From NCBI GenBank assembly GCA_016932575.1, contig JAFGCO010000056.1, positions 1-64,000 on the forward strand: 64,000 nucleotides of DNA, in the 5' to 3' direction. Origin of the DNA: a bacterium (GTDB taxonomy: Bacteria > Zhuqueibacterota > QNDG01 > JAFGCO01). The position numbers and the translations under genes are program-made. Below, piece by piece: positions 1-9,227 of this stretch. The notes under the pieces were generated by a model. The model did no database searches and was not told the DNA's origin. It saw nothing but the letters and a program-made list of their open reading frames with translations. Position 1 is the first letter of the stretch. Every line of letters starts with the position of its first letter.

Positions 1-1
1 A

Positions 2-877
2 CCGGTATTGACCACGGCTGATATTGGTTTAATAACACAAACAACCGCGCGATGCGGAGGTACAATTACCTCTGATGGCGGGGGAACGATAACCACGTGT
101 GGAGTATGCTGGAGTACAGACCAAAAACCTACGGTTTCTGACAATAAAACCAATGATGATACAGGGGCGGGTACATTTACGAGCGACATTGCTGGTTTAA
201 TACCTGAAACTACCTATTATGTAAGGGCTTATGCCACCAATATCGCCGGCACTGGTTATGGAAGCGCGAAGTCATTTACAACAAGAGGAACAGTAACAGA
301 CATAGACGGCAATGTGTATCAAACAGTAAAAATTGGTAATCAATGGTGGATGGCAGCAAACCTGAAAGCAACTCATTACCGCAATGGAGATGAAATACCT
401 AATGTCACTGGTGCCGTAGATTGGAAAAACCTTACTACTGGAGCCTACTGCAATTATGATAACAATGCAGATTATGGAACCACTTATGGGCGTCTCTACA
501 ACTGGTACGCAGTAAATGACAGCCGCAATATCGCTCCCCAAGGCTGGCATGTACCAACTGATGCCCAGTGGCAGACGTTGATTGATTACCTTGGTGGTGG
601 TAATGTTGCCGGCGGCAAGATGAAAGAAACCGAAACCACTCATTGGGTAAGCCCCAACAGAGGCGCTACCAACGAAAGCGGTTTTTCCGCGTTGCTTGGT
701 GGTTACCGTAATGGTTACTATTTCTATGATATGGGAAACGAAGCCAAGTTTTGGTCTTCTACTGCGTCCATGAGTACCCACGCGTTTTACCGGGCATTGT
801 ATAACTCTAATTCATATGTCATGAGACTCGACTTCTATAAGTCCTGTGGGCACTCAGTTCGTTGTATCAGGGATTGA
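2..877 (+). CDS. FISUMP-domain secreted protein, 5'-truncated by the window edge
   Basis: The reading frame is open from base 2 to the stop at 877. The first possible start (TTG at 8) has no ribosome site in view and falls inside a domain, so the gene most likely begins upstream of the window. The visible N-terminal ~95 residues form a fibronectin/Ig-like module of the type repeated in Bacteroidota and Fibrobacter surface proteins (TTADIGLITQTTARCGGTI, then TYYVRAYATNIAGTGYG). The remaining ~190 residues are a Fibrobacter succinogenes major paralogous (FISUMP) domain: DIDGNVYQTVKIGNQWWMA near its start, GRLYNWYAV, APQGWHVPTDAQW, the GFSALLGGYR segment, and the closing SVRCIRD. Such proteins are normally exported and cell-surface attached. 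Their function is unknown and no enzyme motif is visible. The gene ends at the domain and has no PNPFN-type C-terminal domain, unlike other secreted proteins in the window. Confidence 0.85.
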   Translation, partial: PVLTTADIGLITQTTARCGGTITSDGGGTITTCGVCWSTDQKPTVSDNKTNDDTGAGTFTSDIAGLIPETTYYVRAYATNIAGTGYGSAKSFTTRGTVTDIDGNVYQTVKIGNQWWMAANLKATHYRNGDEIPNVTGAVDWKNLTTGAYCNYDNNADYGTTYGRLYNWYAVNDSRNIAPQGWHVPTDAQWQTLIDYLGGGNVAGGKMKETETTHWVSPNRGATNESGFSALLGGYRNGYYFYDMGNEAKFWSSTASMSTHAFYRALYNSNSYVMRLDFYKSCGHSVRCIRD

Positions 878-1521
878 TTATTCATCAAAGGTTAATAAGC
901 ATTTGTAAAAATAATTTTATTATTTCTATTAGAAAACGCTAACGAAGGGCTTGTTTCCAGTTCAGATCAATGGATATGGTCGTATGCGTGGGCAAGAAAA
1001 CATAGATATGGTTTGATACCAGATGATTCCAATATTCCAATGCTGATGAAATGATATATGCACGACCACAAGGCTTGCCCCGGTAATTATTTAAGCCGTG
1101 GGATCGTGCCACACGACTTAGAGTATAGAATATAAATATCACTGGCACCCGCCCTGGATTTCATAATCCGAAGCGATTATAAAGAATGAATACTTCATGT
1201 CATGGTCACCATTTTATTAATGATCATTGCCTGATGTTTTTATTTGGATGGATCGATTCCAATGTTTATCTTATATATTATAAAGCAACTTTTCTTCTCG
1301 AAATTTTGAAGTTTCATTGCAGGCTTCTTTCTGTTGTTAATTGAGAACAGGGATGTTATTATTATCGCGATGGAAAGTCACATTATCAATGCAAATCTTA
1401 TAAATCAAAGATAAAAATCGTTGGGACCATAAATAACTATAAATTTTAAAAGCTGACATGACAGATTCATAAATTCTGAACTTTATAAAAACCTCTAACC
1501 ATTAAATATAAGGAGATCATT
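878..1521. other. 644-base spacer without a convincing gene
   Basis: The spacer is AT-rich. A minus-strand frame at 939-1148 is not supported by a ribosome site or family resemblance. On the plus strand, about 922-1044 reads as a protein-like stretch (SSSDQWIWSYAWARKHRYG) with no usable start and a TGA soon after, so it may be a decayed gene fragment. A promoter and ribosome site (AAGGAG about 10 bases before the next ATG) for the following gene must lie at the right end. Confidence 0.4.
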
Positions 1522-1836
1522 ATGAAAAATGACTTCAAGTACACAGGAAAATGGCCTGAACTGTTTGGTGTTCTTTTCGTTCAGGGTTTCCTCACCATGA
1601 TTACTCTCGGTATATATTATCCATGGGCCTATTGTAATATCCGAAAATGGACTTTGGAACATACACTTGCTGAGGGAAGACAACTGACTTTCACAGGCAA
1701 TGGTTCAGAGTTATTTGGCATAATTCTCGTTCAAATCCTGCTCACTTTTGTAACATTGGGAATATGGTCTTTACTCCAGCTTCCTGCTCATAAGATCCTT
1801 GAGTATGATGTGAATAATACAAAATTCACGGGATAG
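1522..1836 (+). CDS. Small DUF898 (YjgN-like) membrane protein
   Basis: A 104-residue membrane protein of unknown function resembling the DUF898/YjgN family. It is made of two copies of one unit. Residues ~6-50 (YTGKWPELFGVLFVQGFLTM, then ITLGIYYPWAY) and ~51-95 (FTGNGSELFGIILVQILLTF, then VTLGIWSLLQL) each contain a G-x-x-x-E-L-F-G entry, a hydrophobic helix and a T-L-G-I turn. Larger family members such as E. coli YjgN are several times longer, so this is a minimal version. The start is set by AAGGAG upstream of the ATG. The gene stands alone between long spacers, so context gives no hint of its role. Confidence 0.7.
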   Translation: MKNDFKYTGKWPELFGVLFVQGFLTMITLGIYYPWAYCNIRKWTLEHTLAEGRQLTFTGNGSELFGIILVQILLTFVTLGIWSLLQLPAHKILEYDVNNTKFTG

Positions 1837-1933
1837 AAAATTTCTTACAAAAAGACATTAATCTTTGATATAAACGTTTATAATCCGTGGAAAAAAACAG
1901 GAAAATTAAAGAGTTTTTTATAAAGCAGTTTTT

Positions 1934-1964
1934 TTTCGTCCAGGGGTTCTGCCCCTGGACGAAA
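1934..1964. repeat. Perfect 13-bp inverted repeat between convergent genes
   Basis: The arms TTTCGTCCAGGGG (1934-1946) and CCCCTGGACGAAA (1952-1964) flank a TTCTG loop. The element lies between the DUF898 gene (plus) and the LRR gene (minus). Neither strand has a T-run after the stem, so it is not a textbook intrinsic terminator. A run of T precedes it on the plus strand. The CAGGGG...CCCCTG core resembles a hairpin at 56292-56307. Confidence 0.6.
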
Positions 1965-2099
1965 TATGACGAGGGCTCCACTCTATCGATATGCATAATT
2001 ATTGACAACACAATAATGATTAAACGATTGATAACATATCATGTATACATGATTACTTCTCGTTATCAAAAAATGAATGAACCGTCCCTGGTGAATTGC

Positions 2100-5000
2100 C
2101 TATTCCAGAACCACCATCTTTCTCACAGCCTGATAATCCCCCATTTGAATATGATAAAAGTATAGGCCGGATTCAAGACCCTGTGCATCGAAAGGAACAT
2201 CATAAGTTCCGGGCTGATACTGTTGATCTATCAATCTCAACATTTCCTGCCCCATGAGATTATAAACCGTTAATTCAACACGACAGGGCTCCTTCACATC
2301 GAAACTGATCTGTGTCTCAGGATTGAAAGGATTGGGATAATTCTGCCTCAATGCGAATGTCTGTGGTGTAAGTGGCAACTTATCACTGGCTGTGCCCGGT
2401 TCAACCTGCACTGTGACAGGCCTCGTATACAGAGTGAGATCAGGCGCCATCGGATTTGTGATCATGCAAATATAGTCGCCCGCATCTGAGAGTGCTGCCG
2501 AATCAAACTGATAGGAATCCCCCTGGCCCGTTCCGATATCCACATCACCCTTCAACCACCGGTATTCATTGACCTGGCCGCCGACATCGACTGAAAGCAC
2601 AAGAACAGATCCTTCGGTCACCGATTTGCTTTGAGGCTCACCCACACTGTCCTGGGGTGCGTATGTAAAATCGGGGATATTCATGTTGGGTTCGACATCT
2701 TCAAACGTGAACCGGTTCCCCTGAATCTCTGCTCTGACAAGATACATATTCGATGAGAGATCCGGCAACTCTTTAAACTGATTGAATGCAATCTGAAATT
2801 CTTCAAGCTCTGTCAGATTTTCAATCTGTGCAGATATAGCACCCTCGAAATGATTGTTGTTAAGATGGATATTATGAAGGTTTGTACAATCATACAGTTC
2901 ATCCGGGAGAGAGCCCTCCAGTTGATTATTATACAGGTGCAAAGTTCTCAACAGAGAGAGCTGACCGATTTCAGCTGGGATAGAACCGGTAAGCGCGTTC
3001 CTCGCAAGATACAATCTTTCAAGAACAGGAAGCTGACCAATAGCCGCAGGTATGAGACCTGTAAATACGTTTCCAGTTAAACTCAGATGAGCCAGTTTAT
3101 CCAGTTTAAAAATCACAGCAGGGATTTCGCCGGCAATGTTGTTATCAGCCAGATCGAGACTGGTCAGCGCCGACAGATTCGAAAATGTCGCTGGAATAGT
3201 TCCGGATAAATTATTATTCCTCAGCTTAATACCCATTACACGATTTTGATCGACAGTGACTCCAATCCAGTCGGCAATCGGTCTGTTAAACCAGTTGCAG
3301 TTAATCCAGCTGGCTCCGTTCATGCTGTGATAGAAATCCACAACCGCCAGAGAATCAGTCACAAATGCCGGTATGGCATCCAAGACGGTTACGCAGATGG
3401 GACGGCTGTAAAGTGTTAAGTTGGTTGCCAGTGTATTTGTGATTACGCATATATAATTACCGGAATCAGCCGAAACGACAGGGTTCACGGTATAATCGGA
3501 TGCATCTGCATTCGTTAATAGCGTGCCGTCACGATACCACTGATATTGATTTTGCGTACCTCCGACTTCTACGGACAATGTCAGACTGTCCCCAAGAAAC
3601 GTGGTTATCATTTGTGCTTCCCCGACGCTGTCCTGTGGAAAATACCAGAAATCAAATATGTTAATATAGGGCTCAATATCCTCGAATGTAAATTGGTTGT
3701 TATAAATATGCAGTTGTCTCAGATTTGCAAGCCCTGAAAGATCGGGCAGGTCCGTAAACTGATTACCATCACAGGCGAAAACTTCCAATGTGGATATATT
3801 GCCCAGATTCACGATAATCGGACCGGACATTTGATTACTACCAACACTCAGATATGTGAGTTGGGTCAAATTCTCAAACTCGGAAGGTATGGATCCTGTG
3901 AATTGATTCGATGAAAGCATCAGTGTCTTGAGTGACGTACACTGACCGAGCACACCCGGTATTTCTCCTGACAGCTGGTTTGTATGAAGTCGTAAATAAG
4001 TCAGATTGCTTAAATTTCCAAAACTCTCGGGAATGGGCTCTGAAAGCTGGTTGTTAGATAAATAGCAGGTATACAGGTTGAAGCAGTTACCAAGTTCTAC
4101 AGGAATGGCTCCTGACAATTGATTCTCACTTAAAAAAAGATTCGCTAATTGCGTGCATCCTCCTATTTCTTCCGGTATCGGTCCGTCCAGCATATTTCTG
4201 CTTGCATTAAATTCAAACATATGATCCAGGTTCCCGATTTCAGAAGGAATACTTCCCGTTAAATAATTATTGTTGACTGAGATCTGCTCAATATTACCCA
4301 GGAGTCCGATTTCAGGAGGAATACTGCCAAAAAGCTGATTGGACCATACGGAAAGTTTTTCAAGTTGTGTCAGATTCCCAATATCCGCAGGTAGGATTCC
4401 ATCCAGATTATTTTCTCCCAGCTCAATTTTTTTTACCCTTCCCCCTTCCACAGTAATACCATACCACGTATCCACGGGACCTGTCAGCCAGTTGGTATTA
4501 TTAGTCCAGTTGGCTCCGCCTGTGCTGTTGTATAAAGCCACCAGGGCCATCGAATCCTGTTCCGAGTAATCGGGAGGAAGAGAGAATATTTTAAGATCTT
4601 TCAAATATCCTTTAAATGTATGACCATTTGAAAAATCAGTAATGCCGATTTTCTTTTCATTGCCATGTTCAATTTGAAAATTAATATGATCAGCCAGAAC
4701 GCCATCGAGATAACATTCTGCATCATGAGTTGTGCTGTCATAGGTAGCAGTCACAGTGTGCCATGTATTCGATGTATAGTGGTGTTCATTATTGTATCCA
4801 AAGCCAATCAAACTGTCTGAATCAAACTCTACACGAAGCCATCGCCAGTTTTCGCCACCCACAAAAAGCGGATTGCCGGCTGCCTCATCAGGGTCGGTCA
4901 CTTTGAACGTTGCACTGATTGCCAGTTTATTAAAAGTAAAATTGATTAACCGGGGAGTAATCGCCTGACATCCATTTTCATCATAAACATAAATACCATT

Positions 5001-5186
5001 ACAGGTTATCCCGCCCTGTTCGAATGGAGTATTGGTCAATGTCATGGGCAGCTGCTGCAAGGTCGTATCCTCATTATTCACTGAAAGTGGATAATGTGCG
5101 ATTAATACCAGATCGCTCAAATCCTGTGACCGAATGAAAACAGCACAGATTAGAATCGTGCTAAATACTGCCATTGTCTTTTTCAT
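2100..5186 (-). CDS. Secreted LamG / leucine-rich repeat / Ig protein with PNPFN C-terminal domain
   Basis: A 1028-residue exported protein starting at MKKTMAVF, chosen because GGGAG lies 8-9 bases upstream; an in-frame ATG 15 bases earlier lacks a site. Order of parts: signal peptide (~1-20), a concanavalin/LamG-like domain (~25-205), plant-type LRRs with the L-x-G-x-I-P pattern (~214-500), an Ig-like domain (~525-595), a second LRR block (~615-830), a second Ig-like domain (~850-928), and a C-terminal domain from ~945 with NYPNPFNPETQISF, ending in RKMVVLE. The LRR-Ig pair is an internal duplication: FTFEDIEPYINI and FTFEDVEPNMNI, and PQDSVGEAQ and PQDSVGEPQ, mark the equivalent joints. The terminal domain resembles the FlgD-Ig/type IX secretion sorting domain, so the protein is probably exported to the cell surface. 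A binding or adhesive role is inferred from the LamG and LRR parts; there is no enzyme domain. Confidence 0.88.
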   Translation of the reverse strand: MKKTMAVFSTILICAVFIRSQDLSDLVLIAHYPLSVNNEDTTLQQLPMTLTNTPFEQGGITCNGIYVYDENGCQAITPRLINFTFNKLAISATFKVTDPDEAAGNPLFVGGENWRWLRVEFDSDSLIGFGYNNEHHYTSNTWHTVTATYDSTTHDAECYLDGVLADHINFQIEHGNEKKIGITDFSNGHTFKGYLKDLKIFSLPPDYSEQDSMALVALYNSTGGANWTNNTNWLTGPVDTWYGITVEGGRVKKIELGENNLDGILPADIGNLTQLEKLSVWSNQLFGSIPPEIGLLGNIEQISVNNNYLTGSIPSEIGNLDHMFEFNASRNMLDGPIPEEIGGCTQLANLFLSENQLSGAIPVELGNCFNLYTCYLSNNQLSEPIPESFGNLSNLTYLRLHTNQLSGEIPGVLGQCTSLKTLMLSSNQFTGSIPSEFENLTQLTYLSVGSNQMSGPIIVNLGNISTLEVFACDGNQFTDLPDLSGLANLRQLHIYNNQFTFEDIEPYINIFDFWYFPQDSVGEAQMITTFLGDSLTLSVEVGGTQNQYQWYRDGTLLTNADASDYTVNPVVSADSGNYICVITNTLATNLTLYSRPICVTVLDAIPAFVTDSLAVVDFYHSMNGASWINCNWFNRPIADWIGVTVDQNRVMGIKLRNNNLSGTIPATFSNLSALTSLDLADNNIAGEIPAVIFKLDKLAHLSLTGNVFTGLIPAAIGQLPVLERLYLARNALTGSIPAEIGQLSLLRTLHLYNNQLEGSLPDELYDCTNLHNIHLNNNHFEGAISAQIENLTELEEFQIAFNQFKELPDLSSNMYLVRAEIQGNRFTFEDVEPNMNIPDFTYAPQDSVGEPQSKSVTEGSVLVLSVDVGGQVNEYRWLKGDVDIGTGQGDSYQFDSAALSDAGDYICMITNPMAPDLTLYTRPVTVQVEPGTASDKLPLTPQTFALRQNYPNPFNPETQISFDVKEPCRVELTVYNLMGQEMLRLIDQQYQPGTYDVPFDAQGLESGLYFYHIQMGDYQAVRKMVVLE

Positions 5187-5342
5187 AATCTGTTCTCCCA
5201 ATTATGATGCCGAAAGAAGCATGACCGATCGGTTCGGTAATGAATCATGCATTTATGATGGACGATCCTCTTGTCTTGTTTTCGGATAATGTCTTTAAAA
5301 AGTAATCCAGGCCAGCCATACGAATGTAACCATAAACCACCC

Positions 5343-6757
5343 TTATAATCCACTAGAATCCGACATTGTCTTAAAAATCAGCTGATACGGAATCAGGGGA
5401 TTGTCGGCGATATCCCGGAAACTTAAAAAGTCACCGCGGTTCATCCAGAGGATATAGGTTTGTTCCGGAGCCAATCGAACCGGTAAAACATGCGTGAAAT
5501 CATCGGTATAATACGGATCAGCGGTTACCTCAGGAAACATCCATGGATTCTGAGGATCTTTCATCCAGCTGTATCCTCCGGTATACATCATTTCATTAAA
5601 TACAATCCTGATCTCTTTAATCCCGGGATCAACGTTCTGACACCCGTTTTCCGGAAAGGTTGAGACTACAGCGGGAGGAATGGTATCAGGCTCCACCGCC
5701 GGTGTCGACTCAGGAGTTACCGGAGCCTTATTCTCATTTGCCCAGTGGATCGCAAAATCCAGGACCGGATCAATCTTCGCATAGAAATCAGCCTCTGTGC
5801 TTTTTACCAGAATATCCGGGCATATCCCGTTCCATTCAACCACGGTCATATCCACAGTATAATAAATGAATCGGGGAATATAATACGTGGTTCCGTCCTG
5901 AAAATAAAAGGGTGCGGGATTGCCTTTCGCACCCGCTGTGGTATCTCCAATCGATGTCACGTGGGGCAGTTCATGCATGGCATTAATAAAATGTTCTGTG
6001 CTGCTCGCACAGGTTCTGCCGCATAAAACAGCAACGGGACGGTGAAACGGCCAGGGACCTCTGGGCTGAATGTACTCACGGGACAAATCAGTCAAATCAT
6101 CATGATCGGGTCCGTTTCGTCTGCGTGAGTATAGAAATAATCGCACCTGATCGGCAAAACGTTCTGCTACTGCATCTGCCAGCAGACTTTCACCTCCGGA
6201 ATTCATGCGAACATCAATAATCATTGCGGGTGACAATTTAAACTGTTCAAAGATTTCATCAAATTTCTGAACATCCAGGCCTGTGCTGTCCCATTGCCGA
6301 ATCACAACATAGGGAATTTCATCGAAAAAACAATATCCCCAGATACCGTTGAACCATTTAAAATTCTTATTATTAAGATATTTCGTCAGTGTCTTCTGAT
6401 CATAATTGATCCAGTAATCGGGTTTATATGTCTGAATATATTTTTTTCAGGTGTAAGAAAATTCACATGAAGATCCCGCATGGGCCGAAGCATCTGCACA
6501 CAGAGATCGATTAAATCTAAATAATCAGACAGGTCCTCCAATTCCGGTCTGTACCGGTCATAGGCCGCATTCCAATCCATATTTTTATAAATAAAGTAAG
6601 GATATAATTCATCGAAATGAATCCATAGTGAATCAAAATCCTGAATGAGTTGTTCAACAGGAACGTTTTCCTGTTGTGCGGGATTCTGTTTTTGACAGGA
6701 CAAAACAAAAATTATCATGAAATAGGTAATTGCTAATTTCAGGATATTCCTTTTCAA
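5343..6757 (-). pseudogene. S41 (tricorn/CtpA-like) peptidase lipoprotein interrupted by a -1 frameshift
   Basis: Two open frames, 6757-6386 and 6305-5343, make one S41 peptidase. The first holds a lipoprotein signal (IIFVLSC) and the N-terminal helical domain (DFDSLWIHFDELYPYF, MRPMRDLHVNFLTP). Immediately after codons for PEK there is an A7 run (T7 at 6441-6447 on the plus strand). Reading on in the -1 frame from there gives YIQTYKPDYWINYDQ...GIWGYCFFDEIPYVVIRQW, which runs straight into the second frame with no stop. The second part has the core GGES segment, the serine region CASSTEHF, GDTTAGAKGNP and GICPDI, then a C-terminal SbsA Ig-like (Big_5) domain. The cause could be one lost A, a sequencing or assembly error in the homopolymer, or slippage at A AAA AAT. 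The start is a TTG with GGAG 7 bases upstream; an ATG at 6790 has no site. Confidence 0.85.
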
Positions 6758-6890
6758 GGTGATTCTCCATGATTCTTTATGTGCATTCATGCTGAACCAT
6801 TAAATATTCTGTTATTTTCTATGCATACAAACATCATATGGTCACTGTGTTTATTTTTATCTGTCACTGAATTAAAAAATACAAACATAA

Positions 6891-7913
6891 TCAAAATCCC
6901 AGATCAATCGATATCACATTCGCATTCAATTTTCTGTAATCATAAATACCTTTTCCATAATTCAGGGATAATCCGACGGGGATAATCATTCGAATTTTTC
7001 GGGGAGTTTTAAATCCGATTCCATACGTCATCCCCTGTATTCGCCGATTTTCATCACCTTCCGATAAATCGAAATGATAACCCAAACGCGCAAACAGATG
7101 ATTCAGAAAACAGACCTCAAGACCGGTTCCAAGATGACTCCAGGGCGCAATATAATCTGCATCATTGTAACTTTTTTGAAATTCCACTGTGCCCGTCATC
7201 CCTAAATCAGAATCCGGTGTATCATTCGTGCCGATTGCAGCTCCGATACGAAATAACTCCATCGGTCTTAATAACAACTGTTCATCCAGTTCAATCCGGT
7301 GTCCGAAATTTTCAGCAGAAATGCCGATCGAATACCAGATTTTCATACGGTTGATTCGATACCGGATGCCCGCATCCCCGAATACTTCACTATCATCGCA
7401 AATCGACATATAGAACTGTAAATATTTAAGCGTCAAACCAAACGACAATTCATTCTGATCCAGAGTAAAACGCCCTGCTCCAGTGATTTGAAATTCCCGA
7501 AGGCCGGTGCGTTTCTTACCCACCGGATTGCCGTGAGGATCACAAAATTCCCATTTGCCTAAATTGAGATTGTAAAATTGGGCTCCCAGTGTAACCGGAC
7601 CAAGCGGCACTCCTGCGCCGGCCGCTTCCTGATTGAACGGCATGGCATCAAACTCAGAAGCAAGGACCGGTATATGTGAGTAAGCAACATGAATATCATA
7701 AAGTCTCATTCCTGCGGGATTCGTATAGGTTGAAAGAAGGCCTTCCCGATAAGCGGCTCCTGTTAATCCAAGTGCGATACCAATCGGATCATTCGGCCGA
7801 AGTATCTGAGCCACGGCTGATAAAGGAATCGTTTTCGCGATTTGTGCGGATGTGTCTGCTCGAATGTTTTGTAAAAAAAAGATGAGACAGAGAATATATG
7901 TATAGTTTTTCAT
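6891..7913 (-). CDS. PorV/PorQ-like outer-membrane beta-barrel protein
   Basis: A 340-residue exported barrel. It has a signal peptide (YILCLIFFLQNIRA), then the early motif GAAYREGLLSTYTNPAGM, in which the N-P-A-G-M turn is typical of the PorV/PorQ and UPF0164 barrel families. Alternating hydrophobic strands follow, and the protein ends in an aromatic residue (ISIDLGF), as outer-membrane barrels do. In Bacteroidota, PorV shuttles cargo of the type IX secretion system. Seven proteins in this window carry a related C-terminal domain, so a PorV-like part in their export is possible, but this family also has members with other or unknown roles. It is the last gene of a tight run (9923 to 6891) and starts 28 bases after the preceding stop. 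No clear ribosome site is seen, which fits coupling to the upstream gene. Confidence 0.62.
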   Translation of the reverse strand: MKNYTYILCLIFFLQNIRADTSAQIAKTIPLSAVAQILRPNDPIGIALGLTGAAYREGLLSTYTNPAGMRLYDIHVAYSHIPVLASEFDAMPFNQEAAGAGVPLGPVTLGAQFYNLNLGKWEFCDPHGNPVGKKRTGLREFQITGAGRFTLDQNELSFGLTLKYLQFYMSICDDSEVFGDAGIRYRINRMKIWYSIGISAENFGHRIELDEQLLLRPMELFRIGAAIGTNDTPDSDLGMTGTVEFQKSYNDADYIAPWSHLGTGLEVCFLNHLFARLGYHFDLSEGDENRRIQGMTYGIGFKTPRKIRMIIPVGLSLNYGKGIYDYRKLNANVISIDLGF

Positions 7914-7941
7914 TTATATCTTTTGGATCTGAAATATCCGC

Positions 7942-8607
7942 TTACACAAATTGACTGCGCTGCTGCAATATCTGATAAACTTTCCGTACAGTTTCATATT
8001 GTTTAAAAAGCAAGTTCGGTTTGATTCGTTTCCCCGACCAGTAAATAATCAGGTCTTTGCCTGCGCTTTCCACGCACAGTTTTTTTTCATGCAGAAAGCA
8101 GGCAATCACATCCTGAGTAAAAATTTTATCAATTGCGGCTTCATCTTTCCCCCTCAGAATAAACTTTTTTGAAAATTCAGGATACTGTTTAAAATCGATG
8201 TCCTGATAACCGAATATCTGGCGGATTTTATGAAACACATGTTCCGGACGAACGGCGAACACCGGCAAATGGAGCCGATCTGAATGGAACAAATAGACCG
8301 TTTGACGATGGATGGAGCGGTTCTTTCCGCTCCCTGTGGTGTAAATATAATCAAATATGGCTTCTTCTGAATCGAGACCGGATTTTTGCATGAAATTCTG
8401 AACACGTTTGGAATGGCCGCGGGAAAAAAGATGGAATTCATTTGATAAAGGGATGACTTCCAGACCTGCTTTATCCTGAAACGTGAATCCACGCATGCCT
8501 GCCTTTTGCTTCAGCGTTTCTGTCCGCTTTTTCTCATTACGAATACTCGCGATAAAAATAATTACTAACAATGTTAAAATGGCAAATGATATAATTACGG
8601 GTTCCAT
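7942..8607 (-). CDS. Single-pass membrane protein of unknown function
   Basis: A 221-residue protein with one N-terminal transmembrane helix (ISFAILTLLVIIFIASI) and a soluble part that probably faces the cytoplasm. The soluble part contains the segments FHLFSRGHSKRVQNFM, DYIYTTGSGKN and QTVYLFHSDRLHLPVFAVRP, which look like a conserved alpha/beta domain, but I cannot name a family. AGGGA lies 7 bases before the ATG. It lies 20 bases downstream of the hydrolase gene and 28 bases upstream of the PorV-like gene, so the four are probably cotranscribed. Confidence 0.7.
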   Translation of the reverse strand: MEPVIISFAILTLLVIIFIASIRNEKKRTETLKQKAGMRGFTFQDKAGLEVIPLSNEFHLFSRGHSKRVQNFMQKSGLDSEEAIFDYIYTTGSGKNRSIHRQTVYLFHSDRLHLPVFAVRPEHVFHKIRQIFGYQDIDFKQYPEFSKKFILRGKDEAAIDKIFTQDVIACFLHEKKLCVESAGKDLIIYWSGKRIKPNLLFKQYETVRKVYQILQQRSQFV

Positions 8608-8626
8608 GGCTGTTCCCTAACCGGTT

Positions 8627-9214
8627 TTATGGATTAATGTGGTTTAGAAATGTCTCCAATGCCTGCCATCCCACGGCATCAGTAATATCCTCGATCATAT
8701 CAGTATGCTCTGTCCTGCCGCTGAGGATTGCACCTTTAATCATGAATGCTTTAAAATCGCGCTCAACCGCACCGTAATGAGTCGCCAGCACACATGCAGT
8801 GGCACTGAGACCGCAGAGAAACACCGTATTGCATCCTTTGTCCCTTAAAAGCTGTTCCAGATTTGTATTTTGAAATCCGCTCATATGATGTTTAATAATC
8901 CGGGGATCACCTTCTTTCACCTGCAGCGTTTTATGAAACATAAATCCTTCTGAATCCACAGGAGGTCCCCATTCCGGATCCGTGTGATAAATACGGATCA
9001 CCGGGAAGTTATACTGCCGGAATAATTGAATTGCCCCATTGATCATCTGCATTGCGAATTCCTGATGCTTGTCATCCATATACGGCAGATACTGATTCTG
9101 CATGTCTATGATCAGCAGAGCCGGTTTCATGGGTACATTTTCATTCTCTCCGGATTTGACCCCTGTTACTGTCAAGCCAAGGAGAATGCAAAAAAGTAAA
9201 AACCGATTTCTCAT
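8627..9214 (-). CDS. Exported isochorismatase-family cysteine hydrolase
   Basis: A 195-residue cysteine hydrolase of the isochorismatase/nicotinamidase superfamily. The D-K-C triad is visible: Asp in ALLIIDMQNQY, Lys in DPRIIKHHMSGF, and the nucleophile Cys in GLSATACVLATHYGA. The core is the usual ~165-residue size. Unlike most family members it begins with a clear signal peptide (RFLLFCILLGLTVTGVKSG), so the enzyme should work in the periplasm or outside the cell. The substrate cannot be predicted from sequence. AGGAGG stands 5 bases before the ATG, and the gene follows the dehydrogenase gene after 13 bases. Confidence 0.88.
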   Translation of the reverse strand: MRNRFLLFCILLGLTVTGVKSGENENVPMKPALLIIDMQNQYLPYMDDKHQEFAMQMINGAIQLFRQYNFPVIRIYHTDPEWGPPVDSEGFMFHKTLQVKEGDPRIIKHHMSGFQNTNLEQLLRDKGCNTVFLCGLSATACVLATHYGAVERDFKAFMIKGAILSGRTEHTDMIEDITDAVGWQALETFLNHINP

Positions 9215-9227
9215 ATTGCCTCCTGTT

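Noticed and set aside
939-1148. 69-codon minus-strand frame
   Set aside because: No ribosome site, no family resemblance, odd composition.
1887-2165. 92-codon plus-strand frame through the hairpin at 1934-1964
   Set aside because: Its sequence is a translation of the hairpin and of the antisense of the LRR gene end; no ribosome site.
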